Shown in pieces: positions 1-10,600 of a stretch of DNA of 50,022 nt (positions are counted from its first letter, which is position 1; the number at the start of each line of letters is the position of its first letter). The translations under genes and the position numbers were made by a program. Source of the DNA: Tolypothrix brevis GSE-NOS-MK-07-07A (GTDB lineage Bacteria; Cyanobacteriota; Cyanobacteriia; Cyanobacteriales; Nostocaceae); the NCBI GenBank assembly GCA_019358985.1, contig JAHHIJ010000042.1:1-50022 (forward strand), given 5' to 3'. The notes below the pieces were generated by a model that saw only the letters and a list, made by a program, of their open reading frames with translations, ran no database searches and was not told the DNA's origin.

Positions 1-303
1 ACCTACTTGGACGTGACTAGGCTCATCGCTGAGTCTTTTCCGTGAGAGTAGCGGGTATGAATCCGCTAGGGAAGTCGGCTTCCCTTTCTAAACAACCTTT
101 TCGGGTCGCACTCCTGTTCCCAGCTTCACTCTCTAGATACCGAGTCTAGTCGGTGTGGGCAGATAGGGAGTCATACCTGAGTCTGGTAGATGGGGCTTTC
201 ACCCATATCAGACCGAGAGTTCAACCTTTCTCTATTTCTAGATTAGGTTGGTTAGTTTTATGTACGGACTGGTTACCGTGATTCAACTAACAACGAATCG
301 CAC
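1..303 (-). mobile_element. Group II intron, 5' part, running off the left edge
   Basis: Read on the minus strand, the first intron base is 303 and the sequence starts GTGCGATTCG, which fits the GUGYG consensus for group II intron 5' ends. The following 300 nt contain no reading frame. They hold hairpin-rich, domain I-like sequence, including a GGTGAAAGCCC stretch and the segment AGCGATGAGCCTAG, both of a kind common in bacterial group II introns. The AAA+ ATPase frame runs into this sequence and meets a stop after five intron-derived residues, which is what an intron inserted in a gene would give. Apart from the first ~15 nt (GTGCGAnTCGTTGnTAG) it does not resemble the complete intron at 39238-41730, so it is a different intron. 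Its reverse transcriptase and 3' splice site must lie outside the window. Confidence 0.75.
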
Positions 304-1504
304 GATGCTCTTGCATCCAAGTCAACAAAGCCGCAGATAGCCGCCGTGCTACACCTCCATCAGCATTGGAGTCCCAGCCAGCAAAGCCTTTATCAAAGTC
401 ATCCCAATAAAGTACACAGGGAGCAAGGGAAGTCACCAAAGCAATAAACTCCTTTAATGCTCTGTCGGGATGAGGATCGCCCAGTAGTACACCCCAATTA
501 GCTGCTAACAGTGGCAATCCCATTTTCTTAGCTGCTAACTTGGCAGAGAGACTTTTCCCAGTACCCGGTGGTCCCCATAGCAGCATCCCAGTGGGAAACT
601 TCAATCCATATTGTTTTGCTTCAGGTTGAAGTAGACAAGTAATAGTTTCTAACCTTTTCTCCAGTAAATCTAATCCCCCGGCTGAAGGTACATCCGGTTG
701 AGCAATGTACTCTAAACCCCGACCCCGCAGTTTGCTAACTTTATGTTCTAGCACTAATTGGGCGATTTCCTCAAGCTGGTCTGCAAAACCCAGACATTGC
801 TGTAATAGCATATTTATCTCGCCTATGGGTAAACCCTGACAGGCACGAAAGAGCAATTGCAGTGCTGATGTTTTTTCTGTTATCTTTAACCAATAATTGC
901 GATCGGCTATGGTGGGGCGATCGCGATAGCGAAGCGCTGCTGCTTTCAGCAGATCGCACTCCGCAAACTGCTGAAGACGATGATGGCTACGCCCAACCCA
1001 GGCATCACAAAACTGCTGCACAACTATCTGCACCTGCTGTTGATCTGGAAGTGGATGTGACAGTATAGGAATAAAAGGCTGTAATTCTAGAGATAGTTGA
1101 ACGTAAGTTTCCAATAACACCCAGTAATGATGTTGCTGACTCCAGAAAGCTTGATGACAGGCATTGAGTAATTGATAGCTAAATTTTTGACTTATTTTGC
1201 TACCATCACCCTCATTTAGAACTCCCTCCAGTAAATAAATGCCTGGTTGATAGTCGAATAGAAGATACTGAATAATGTCCCCGTCTTTACCCCTGTCAGT
1301 TGACTGTAAGATATACTGACCTTGATGCTGAATTAATTGCTGTAGTCTACAGTAACCAGGATTCCAGACAAAGATTGACAAAGAACGCTCTTCACCCCAA
1401 TAGTAAAACTGCTGCAATACCTGCATTCTGTCAGGCGTATGATACTCCAAAGCCACAATTGCAGTATTTTGGTTAGCTAAGGCAGGCCAGTCTGTCAACT
1501 TCAT
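304..1504 (-). CDS. AAA+ ATPase, Ycf46-like, 5' exon interrupted by a group II intron
   Basis: 400 complete codons plus one base before the intron junction. The N-terminal ~250 residues are a helical, Gln/Leu-rich region without a recognised motif. The AAA+ core follows: Walker A GPPGTGKS at about residues 310-317 and a Walker B-like CVLYWDDFDK at about 362-371. The layout and the helix ending TWMQEH resemble Ycf46-type AAA proteins of cyanobacteria and plastids, whose biochemical role is poorly defined. In that family the next element is sensor 1 (a VVATAN-type strand), so the intron splits the ATPase core just before sensor 1 and the arginine-finger region. Without splicing the product would end about five residues into the intron and should be inactive. 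The start is the ATG at 1504; no strong ribosome binding site is evident. Confidence 0.75.
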
Positions 1505-1679
1505 AAATCTGACTTCAACAACTTACTTTCCCCTTTTAGAGCAAATTTATTACTGATGCTTTAGCCACACGGATAATTATTACTAACGAGTTGGCTATAT
1601 TTCTTGCGTGAAAAAGAGCGATCGCCTTACCAGATTTTGGTCTCTCTAATTGATGATCGCCTAACCACCCCCTGAACGG

Positions 1680-1790
1680 TTACGGAATTACCTGCTGTAA
1701 GTATTCTTCACACGTTAACCGCCGAATCTTCAAGGGGCGACAACGCAACTACTTGTTTTCTCCTTGATACTCACGCTCGGAAAAACGCAT
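1680..1790 (-). pseudogene. Possible broken small ORF with an in-frame stop
   Basis: On the minus strand an ATG at 1790 opens a frame reading MRFSEREYQGENK, then a TAG, then continues in the same frame for 22 more codons to a TAA at 1680. The second half ends RRLTCEEYLQQVIP and looks protein-like. It may be the remnant of a small gene upstream of the AAA+ gene, or chance. I do not recognise a family. Confidence 0.2.
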
Positions 1791-1912
1791 CTTAACCAAA
1801 AAAATATTTCCCAAAGGCTTCTTATTCTAGTACGTAAGTAAAATTTGAGACTCTTTGTAAGCAGTCGTCCCAGGCAATGAAGGGGGTTGCAGGTTTAGGG
1901 TGCAGGGTGTGG

Positions 1913-1990
1913 GGAACCCCATAATTAAAATTAGGGGTTTCAAGCAAGGACGCTGCTAAGTTATCGCACTACGTGCCTCAAAAATCTTCT
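1913..1990 (+). repeat. Degenerate dispersed repeat, copy 1
   Basis: Shares with copy 2 the order CCCCATAA, TAAA, TTA, GGG, AAGGACGCTG, CGC, CG, TCAAAAAT, TCT with nearly the same spacing. Within it AACCCC and GGGGTTT form a short inverted repeat. It may be a decayed mobile palindromic element of a kind frequent in cyanobacteria. Confidence 0.45.
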
Positions 1991-2502
1991 TTTTTTTTGT
2001 TCTCCATATTTAAAAATAGGGGCTTGTACCCTTTGGGTGTGGGATAACCTTCACTGACCACACCCAACACCCCACACCCTTTTCGGTCATCATGCTTGTA
2101 AAGCCCTATAATAGCTTTTCAGATGAATAACCTAAACAACGCACCAATAATCAGTAAAAAACAGTAATATTTCTAAAAGGTATTAATAATTACATTGCCG
2201 TTCAATGGTGTACTACGCCCAAATTCGACAATTGGCAACGAAATAGATGAAAAAGGGGCAACTACATATTTTAGCTTTATGAAGCACTCATAAAATCATC
2301 ATTAAAAACTACACATACACTGAAAATCAACCCCAAACGAAGTTAGGTAGAAATAACATTAGTATTTATTACTCAAATAGATTAAAAATAGTTAAGCACA
2401 AAAAGCAAAGTTATCAAGGCAGGACTGTTACTCAAATTGTGGTTTGAATGCCAAACACCAGAAATATTAAGGAGGCAGGAGGAGGAAGGCACTTGAGCTG
2501 GA

Positions 2503-2579
2503 GGTAATCCCCATAAATAAATTTAAGGGATTTGATAAGGACGCTGTATTTTTTGCGCTGCGCGTCTCAAAATACCTCT
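2503..2579 (+). repeat. Degenerate dispersed repeat, copy 2
   Basis: Second member of the pair, 590 nt from copy 1. The AAGGACGCTG core is identical in both, and the flanking CCCCATAA and CTCAAAATACCTCT-type ends are partly conserved. No coding frame runs through it. Confidence 0.45.
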
Positions 2580-2784
2580 TTTATGAAGCTTTTCATAAAT
2601 GAATGAGCGGGGATTTAGACACCGGAATAGCAGAGGAGAAAAATAATTCTTCCCTCCAGATCAAGTGCCCTCTGCCTTCTTCGTTAAACCGGATAGTCAA
2701 ATATCCGGTAAAAATTGGCGTGCCACTTAACGAAGAGCTAATTTAACCAACAGCAAAAAGCATCTATCAAATAAAGGAAAAATT

Positions 2785-3573
2785 ATGAATCAACAATTAG
2801 CTGGTTTAAATATCGATATAGTATTTGCTACTAAAAAACAAGCAACATCAACCATCAATCTAGACTTCTTTAGCGGTGCAGGTATTGTTGACGGAGAAAT
2901 CAAACTTGCTTCTCAACCAGTCAATTCCAAAAACTTTTCACGCATAGAGCTTGAAGAAAATATCGTCATAGTCGGGGAACCAAACCGCATTGTCTTCTCA
3001 GAAGCAATGGCAGATAAACAATACGAACAACTGAAAATCCCCGCAATGGCAAGCAAATATATCCAAATGCTTTCCAACCTCGAATACGAAGCAATTGGTA
3101 TTAATATTCGTGGCTTTCTTTCATTCCCAGAAGACAAAGATGCAGCCAGAAGATATATCGCATCAAACTTCCTTGCTGCTGGTACATGGCAAGCAATTGG
3201 AACTTCTCCAATGCGTGCTTCTCTCAACTTAGTATTCGACAGGGAACGTTCGCCATTCTATCTAAATATTGCCGAAGCTGCAATGCGTAAAGAAGAGGAT
3301 GAAACCACCGTACCCATTGTCATGTTTAGCGGCAGTTTTAGCTACGTTGTTAACTCCGAAAGTGCAGTCGAAAAAATTGCCTATATGCACGAAATTATCG
3401 CCAATTGGCAAACCGACTTGGCTGCATTCAATGAAATTATCAACAACCACTTGTTAGCACAAAATACAGCATATGATTATCAAGAAATGCCGCAAATGTC
3501 AAGCTATCAAGAAATGCCACAAACTGAAAGTGGAAGTGAAACTAACGTATTTGCTATGAATGGAGTCTCATAA
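2785..3573 (+). CDS. Protein of unknown function, paralogue of the 29470 gene
   Basis: 262 residues with no signal peptide or transmembrane segment visible. The ATG is preceded by AAAGGAAAAATT, a plausible ribosome binding site. The protein is homologous along its length to the gene at 29470-30171. The clearest match is near the C-terminus: VMFSGSFSYVVN then ANWQTDLAAFNEIIN here, against VLFSGNFPYEIN and DNWQHDLKTFREIVN there. Both also share an IVFSEAM / IIFSQTV strand and a segment with a conserved aromatic at SFP or SFD. A short Gln/Met-rich tail repeats QEMPQ twice. The pattern suggests a cytosolic beta-rich fold with a final amphipathic helix. Its position 1.1 kb before the giant exoprotein gene, with a paralogue just after that gene, suggests a partner of the toxin locus such as a chaperone or regulator, but I do not recognise the family and this role is inference. 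Confidence 0.7.
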   Translation: MNQQLAGLNIDIVFATKKQATSTINLDFFSGAGIVDGEIKLASQPVNSKNFSRIELEENIVIVGEPNRIVFSEAMADKQYEQLKIPAMASKYIQMLSNLEYEAIGINIRGFLSFPEDKDAARRYIASNFLAAGTWQAIGTSPMRASLNLVFDRERSPFYLNIAEAAMRKEEDETTVPIVMFSGSFSYVVNSESAVEKIAYMHEIIANWQTDLAAFNEIINNHLLAQNTAYDYQEMPQMSSYQEMPQTESGSETNVFAMNGVS

Positions 3574-4045
3574 ACTAAGCTAGAGGGAAGAGGGAAGATA
3601 TCCCGAATGGTTTAGTCTATAGGCATTATAACCGACCCACGCGCATCCCCTACTATTACAATCGGTTTTTTCGGATTTTTATCCACAACAAAGGCTACAT
3701 TTTATACGAAAACGGGTTAATTTGGGGACGCATAAAGTTAAGAAAAACGAGCAACCTTCTCCCCTTGGGAGAGCGGTATAAAAGTATCGTACTATACCCA
3801 AATCTCTCCTCCCGCTCGGTAATGTTTGCGAGATCCACAAGTTGTAACTAGAATGTGCAAAAAGGTTGCTCGTTTTTCTCTCTTTTTTTCCACGGGGCAA
3901 CGCGATCGCATTGCTTCAAAATCTTCAAACGTCCAAAGTTCGTAGTGTGACAATGCACGGGTGCGTCATGTGGGTTATAACTCATAAAGAGTGCTTGTTT
4001 CAGTTGAAGAATTAAACTTATTCCTTCTAAATTAATCAAACACAC

Positions 4046-4080
4046 AGCTATTAGCTAAAAACGTTTAATAGCTAATAGCT
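4046..4080. repeat. Perfect 11-bp inverted repeat
   Basis: The arms AGCTATTAGCT (4046-4056) and AGCTAATAGCT (4070-4080) are exact reverse complements with a 13-nt AT-rich loop. There is no T-run after it, so it is not a standard terminator. It could be an operator or a decayed mobile palindrome. Confidence 0.5.
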
Positions 4081-4500
4081 ATCTTGACATCTAAACAATT
4101 AGTTTTCATTGGATAACGTGAGCAAAAATCCAACCTTTGTAATTAAAAAAAAATAAATCATCAATAATATTTAGCTGATTCTCAGATGGAAAACCAACCC
4201 TTAATTATCAAATGCCCATACTTAACCAGGGTCATTTCATTCTAGATTTAGACAACCAATTTGGGTACTTTCAGCCGTCGAGAGATAGAATCCCTTTCCT
4301 TAAATTTATTTATCGGGTCTTACTTTATCCTTTATCCTTTACACTTCATACTTTAGATGACAGATTCTCGTAAATGCATAAAATGTCAAAATTTAAAATG
4401 AAACAGCCCTGAAACTTAACTACAACTGAATAATCGAACGCAATGAACTATCTTTGCAGGTTTCGGGTGTGGGGTGTAGGTCAATTAAACTGTTGATTCA

Positions 4501-4541
4501 GACCCCAACCAATTGTAGACACCGTAGGAAACGGTGGGGTC
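4501..4541. repeat. Compound hairpin in the leader region of the giant gene
   Basis: The outer arms GACCCCA (4501-4507) and TGGGGTC (4535-4541) enclose an inner hairpin ACCGT-AGGAA-ACGGT (4521-4535). It lies about 140 nt before the start codon, so it could fold in the 5' untranslated RNA. Similar sequence is common between cyanobacterial genes, so a regulatory role is uncertain. Confidence 0.4.
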
Positions 4542-4680
4542 TTAAACCCAGTCGTTCCGTAGAGTGTGGAGTTATGGGTAAGAAAAGAAAACAACATCTT
4601 CCCCACACACTTCGGAGCGAAGCGCAGATAAATTTTATCTAAAAAAACATTTAATAACTTATTATAAAGGGGAACTGAAA

Positions 4681-7600
4681 ATGGCGAACAAGGATGCATT
4701 TAACAACAACGATGGTGTATTTGGGAACTCGCTTATCGACGACGCAACCCTTGTCAAACCATTAACCGACAGTCCCGAACCACTCAATATTACCCAATTT
4801 AAAGATCAAAACAGCGGCAACTACGACCCATTTGCATCCCTCAACGACGATACCAAATCCTTACTCTCTAAAACCGACCAAGTTTCTGTAGTAAATCCCC
4901 TCGAACAACCATCGGTATTCACACAACCGAACCTTCTCCCTGTCACCCAATCAACAAAGACCAGTAATAATACTGATGTAATCACAGGTAACAAGCAGAA
5001 CACAGCGCTCTTGGGAGCAACATCCTCTGACCCCTTGACAGGAAACACTAATTTTGCATTAAAAACAGCAAGCACCACATCTTCCACTAACTCTGCGACC
5101 AATACAATCCCCAACTTTGCCATCCGCACCGAAGGTACTATTAGTATGAACGGTGGTGGTGACTATGATGGAAATCCTACAGACTTAAGCGACGATGCGC
5201 TCATCTATGCAGCTAAAGGGTTTACAATCAACGGTAATCCGACACTACCAGTTCAACGAGATGGCAACGGCAATCCAATCCGCGATTCTAGTGGTAAACT
5301 CGTCCTTGTAGATAAAGCAGTAGCAGTATCATCTGGTTATTCTGTCACCAATGGACCATCGAATCAATATGCAGGTTTGATTCCTCCTCCAGTTATTCCG
5401 CAACAAACGGTAACAGTACCCGCATATGCAGACTTAAAAACTCTTGAACTCAATCGTAGAATTCCTGCGGGTAGTCCTACTGTTACATTCAACAGTAGTC
5501 AAAACCCCCTGAATAATGCCAACGATTGGAATACCAAATTCCCATCACCGGGTACAGCAAGCAATCCAAAGGTTGTGCGTGTAACAGGTGGTGGACTTAA
5601 CATTCCCTCGAACATTACCCTCAACAACTATGTTATCACCGTTGAATCGGGAGATATCAACTTTAATGGCAACAACCATAATTTTAATAATGTTGTCTTA
5701 ATCACTAACAACGGCAATATCAATCTTGGTAATGTTCAATCACGCGATTTAGCGGTATTTGCTTCCGGTTCGATTAATATGAATGGAGGAGCAAGATTTG
5801 CCGCCTCAACAATGCTCGCAAGTGGTAGCAATAACGGTACAATTAACTTCAACGGTGCTACCACCACTACCAATCCAACTGATATATTACACGTAGTATC
5901 CCAAGGTGATATTACATATAATGGTGCAAGTAATACACGCGGTTTCTTGTTGAGTGCGAAAAACTTTATCTACAACGGCAATTCGACACTCTACGGTACA
6001 ATTGGTGCCAAAGGTAATATTATCTTTAATGGTTCTGCGACAGTTATATATACGAATGATATTCCACCCGATACCACGGCACCAACAATTACTGCAAGCT
6101 TAGAAAGAGATACTGCACGTAACAACACGACAAATACTGATAAAATAACTTCTGACCCTACTATTGTTGGTACTGTTGACGATACAAGTTCAATATTTGA
6201 ATTCAAAGCTGGATTTAACTCGAACAATACAGCCAATTTTACCAACGTTCTCGCACAACGCAACGCTGACGGTAGTTTTAGATTAACGCGATCGCAATTA
6301 GAACAAATCTACGGTGGTACTCTTCCCGACGGTACTCATACCCTGAAACTACAAGCAAAAGATGCTTCGGGCAATACCACCAGCGTTTACGAATTTACCT
6401 TTACGCTCTTATCAACTGAACCAGCACCAAGTAATCTGGATTTAACAGCAACAACCGATAGCGGTAGAAGCGATACCGACAATATTACCAATAATACCGC
6501 TCCTAGCATCACGGGCAACGCTAATGCTAATGCATTGGTACAATTATCTAATTCGGGACAAGTTATAGGTTCTTCAACAGCTGATTCTACTGGCAAGTGG
6601 CAAATAACCAGCAGTACCCTTACCAACGGTACATACAACCTGACTGCAACAGCAACCGACATCGCAGGTAACGTCAGCGCAGCATCGCAACCGCTTTCAA
6701 TTACCATCGATACAATAGCACCAATATCACCCACGCTCAAATTAACCGCAGCAACCGATACAGGTACAAGCAACAGCGATGGTATCACCAAGAATAATAC
6801 CCCGATAATTGCCGGAACAGCCGAAGCAAATTCTACAGTTAAGTTATATAAAGATGGACAATTAGTTGGGACAACTAATGCATCTTTCTACGGTGAATGG
6901 CAAGTTCAGCTTGGAACTTTAGCTAACGGAAACCATGTATTTACAGCGACTTCAACTGATGCAGCAGGAAATATTAGCGCACCTTCGACTCAATACACCG
7001 TTACCGTCGATACTCAAATTAATCCACCCAGCAACCTAGATTTAATTGCAGCAAGCGATAGCGGTATTTCCAATCTTGATAATATTACCAAAGTTACTGC
7101 ACCTGTAATTACAGGTTCGGCTGATGCGAATACAACCGTCCAACTCCTCAACGCAGGACAAATAGTTGGACTTTCAACAACTCGAAGTGATGGATTTTGG
7201 CAAATTACAACCAATAACCTTACCAATGGTACATATAATTTGAGTGCGATCGCATCCGATATTGCAGGTAATGTCAGCACTTCTTCCACACCATTACAAG
7301 TAATCATCGATTCTGCTTTACCACAAATTACCCTTACTACTCCCATCGATACCCAACCGTTGCAACAAGAAGCAAAATTGACGGGTAATGTAGATGGTAC
7401 GGGTAGTTCTATCATCGCATTACAATATCGCTTTGATAATAACCAAAGTTACGACATTCCTTTTAGCTTCACCGGAGTATTCGACTCCAATATTGATTTT
7501 ACAGGAATCAGCAACGGTTCCCATACCCTCAGCATTATCGCAACCGATACCGCAGGTAATATCAAGACGACGCAATATAATGTTACAGTCGCATTAGACC

Positions 7601-10600
7601 AGAACGCACCTGTGATTGCAGCTTCTCTACAACGCGATACTGCACTCCTTGGTGTAACCAATACTGATAAAATAACATTTGACCCTACTATCACGGGTAC
7701 AGTTATTGATGACAGCAATGTTGTTGAATTCAAAGCTGGTTTTAACAACGCTCAAGCAGCTAACTTTGTAAATGTCTTACCCTATCGCAATAGTAACGGT
7801 AGTTTTACATTTGACCGCACCTTATTAAATACAATTTATAGTGCTTCAATAAATGGTGGAAGCGGTAATACTGGAACTCCTACAAATGGAAGTGTGCTTC
7901 CAGATGGTCAGCATACATTAAAATTGGTAGCCAAAGACAATTACGGAAACGTTTCCGGTAATTATGAATTTACTTTTACGTTAGACACCACTACACCAAC
8001 ACCAATACTCAGCTTAGTACTTTCCAGCGACACGGGAATTAGTCAAAGCGATCGCATTACCAACGATCTGACTCCCACAATTACAGGTAACGGTGAAGTT
8101 GGTGCAATTGTACAATTGTTCAATGGTACTCAAGTTATTGGACAAACCACCGTTGATACTTCGGGAATCTGGCTTCTTACCACATCAGAGTTAACCGATG
8201 GTGTAAAATCATTGAGTGCGATCGCATCAGATATCGCAGGAAATACCAGTACCTCTACACCAATCGGTATTACCATCGATACTCTGTTACCCCAATTAAC
8301 CTTAACAACACCAATAGAATCATCTCCCCTACAACCGGGAGCAAAACTAACTGGTAATATCAACGGTACGGGAAGTCCCCTAACTGCATTTTCCTATCGC
8401 TTCAATTTAGGAACAGAAATACCCATTAATTTCAATGCAGCAGGTACATTTGACCAAAATCTCGATTTTACTGGACTTGGTAACGGCAATTATACCCTGA
8501 CAATTACCGCAACCGATACAGCTGGCAATATTCTCACGAACCAATACAACGTCACCATCAATCTCGATATTGCTGCACCAGTAATTATGGCAGCATTGGT
8601 AAGAGATACCGCAGCAAATGGTACGACCAATCTTGATAAAATCACCTTTGACCCAAGTATTGTTGGTAGCGTTGTCGATGCAAGTCAGGTTGCAGAGTTT
8701 AAAGCTGGATTTGATAATACCCCCGTTGCTAATTTTATCAACGTTCTGCCAGAACGCAACGCCGACGGTACATTTAGTTTCACTCGTACCCAATTAGAAA
8801 CTATCTATAGTGCTGGAGTAAATTCTGGAAATGGAATAAACGGAGGAAATGGAACAAACGGAGGAATACTTCCAGATGGTGTACGTACTTTAAAATTGAT
8901 TGCAAAAGACGAATTTGGAAACCAGTCTGATGTATATAGCTTCAGCTTTACCTTAGATACTCTAACACCAACACCAAGTAATCTCGATTTACCTGCAAGC
9001 AAAGACACAGGGGTAAGTAACGCAGATAATATTACCAAGAATGCAGCACCGACGATTACAGGAAATGCTGAAATTGGTGCAACCGTCAAACTTATTAATA
9101 ATGCTGACGGACTCTTAATTGGACAAACAATAGTTTCGGCTTCGGGAATATGGCAGATTGATGTAAATAACCTTGTTAATGGGATTTATAATTTAAGTGC
9201 GATCGCAACCGATATCGCAGGTAATGTTAGCACGGACTCTACACCATTTACCATCACCATCGATACCGTTGCACCAACCTTGACGCTAACTACCCCTATA
9301 GATACTACACCATTACAGCAGGGAGCGCGTTTAGTTGGTAGTGCGGATGGGACTGGAAGTGGTATTGCTGCAATTAGTTATCGCTTTAATTCGGGAACCG
9401 AAGAACATGTAGTTGTTAGCAGCAATGGTACAAATGCTGTATTTAACCAACAACTTGATTTAACTGGACTAGCAAACGGTAATCATATCCTTACCGTTAC
9501 CACAACCGACGTTGCGGGTAATATCTTCACTAAACAATATAACGTTACCGTTAATATCGATACTGAAGCACCTATAATTACTGTTTCCTTGGTGCGAGAT
9601 ACTGCTCCCGGTAATGCTACAAACAGCGATAGAATTACGAATAATCCAGCAATTGCAGGTACAGTCAGCGATGCAAACCGAGTTGTTGAATTACTAGCAG
9701 GATTGAATAATACTGCAATCAACAGCTTTGTCGATATTACCGCACAAATTCAACCCAACGGCAGTTTTACACTCGACAATTCTGCACTTGTTGCTATTTA
9801 TAACGCTGCAAATTCTGGAAATAACTCGAATAATTCGATTCCCGACGGAACATATACATTGCGTCTCGTTGCTAAAGACGAATTTGGTAATATATCCCCA
9901 ACAAAAGAATATACTTTTACCCTCGATACCACCACACCCGCACCAACCAATTTAGATTTACCAGCAAGTATTGATAGTGGGGTAAGTGCTACAGACAATA
10001 TTACCAATTTCAATACTCCCACCATCACGGGTAACGCTGAAGCTAATTCAACAGTCCAACTCTTCAATAATGGTAATGTAGTTGGAGAAGCAACAACTAA
10101 TGCGGACGGAATATGGCAAATCGTTACCAGCGACTTGACCGATGGAACATATAATTTAAATGCTCAAGCAACTGATATTGCAGGTAACGTTAGCAGTATT
10201 TCAACACCGATACAATTAATTATTGATCGCACTTTACCCCAACTCAACCTTACTACACCGATTGATAATGCACCACTCACTACAGGTGCAGTTCTTAGTG
10301 GTAATGTAGATGGTACTGTCAGTGGAATTTCATCTTTAAATTATCGCTTTGATAATTCTTCTGAAGTTTCTGTAACTCTCGACAACACGGGCAATTTCAA
10401 CCAACAACTCGATTTAAGCACTCTCACATCAGGTAGTCACGTTCTTACTCTTGTCGCTACCGATATTGCAGGTAATGTCAAGACGATTTCATATAACGTT
10501 ACTATTAATAACGATACCATTGCACCCCTTATTACTGCTGGATTGAAGAACGATACAGCACCAAGCGGTACAATTAATAGTAATCCGAATGATGAGAAAT

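Larger units (their letters stand above)
1505..2784. other. Long intergenic region with degenerate repeats
   Basis: About 1.28 kb with no convincing intact gene. It holds a HIP1 site at 1618, a possible broken small frame at 1680-1790, an inverted pair GGGTGTGGGG (1905-1914) / CCCCACACCC (2070-2079), and two related ~77-nt segments at 1913-1990 and 2503-2579. The rest is AT-rich and I see no RNA gene in it. Confidence 0.6.
3574..4680. other. Intergenic region upstream of the giant gene
   Basis: About 1.1 kb without a credible gene; the short frames here have no protein-like character. It contains a HIP1 site at 3902, a perfect inverted repeat at 4046-4080, a compound hairpin at 4501-4541 and a GGGTGTGGGGTGTAGG repeat near 4466. 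A promoter for the giant gene is expected here, but I cannot single out convincing -35 and -10 boxes. Confidence 0.5.

Noticed and set aside
3679-4045. Minus-strand frames of 65-73 codons
   Set aside because: Composition is not protein-like, they overlap each other and there is no ribosome binding site or family resemblance.
4454-4642. 62-codon plus-strand frame before the giant gene
   Set aside because: It runs through hairpin-rich repeat sequence common between cyanobacterial genes (4501-4541), so the peptide is a by-product of the repeat.
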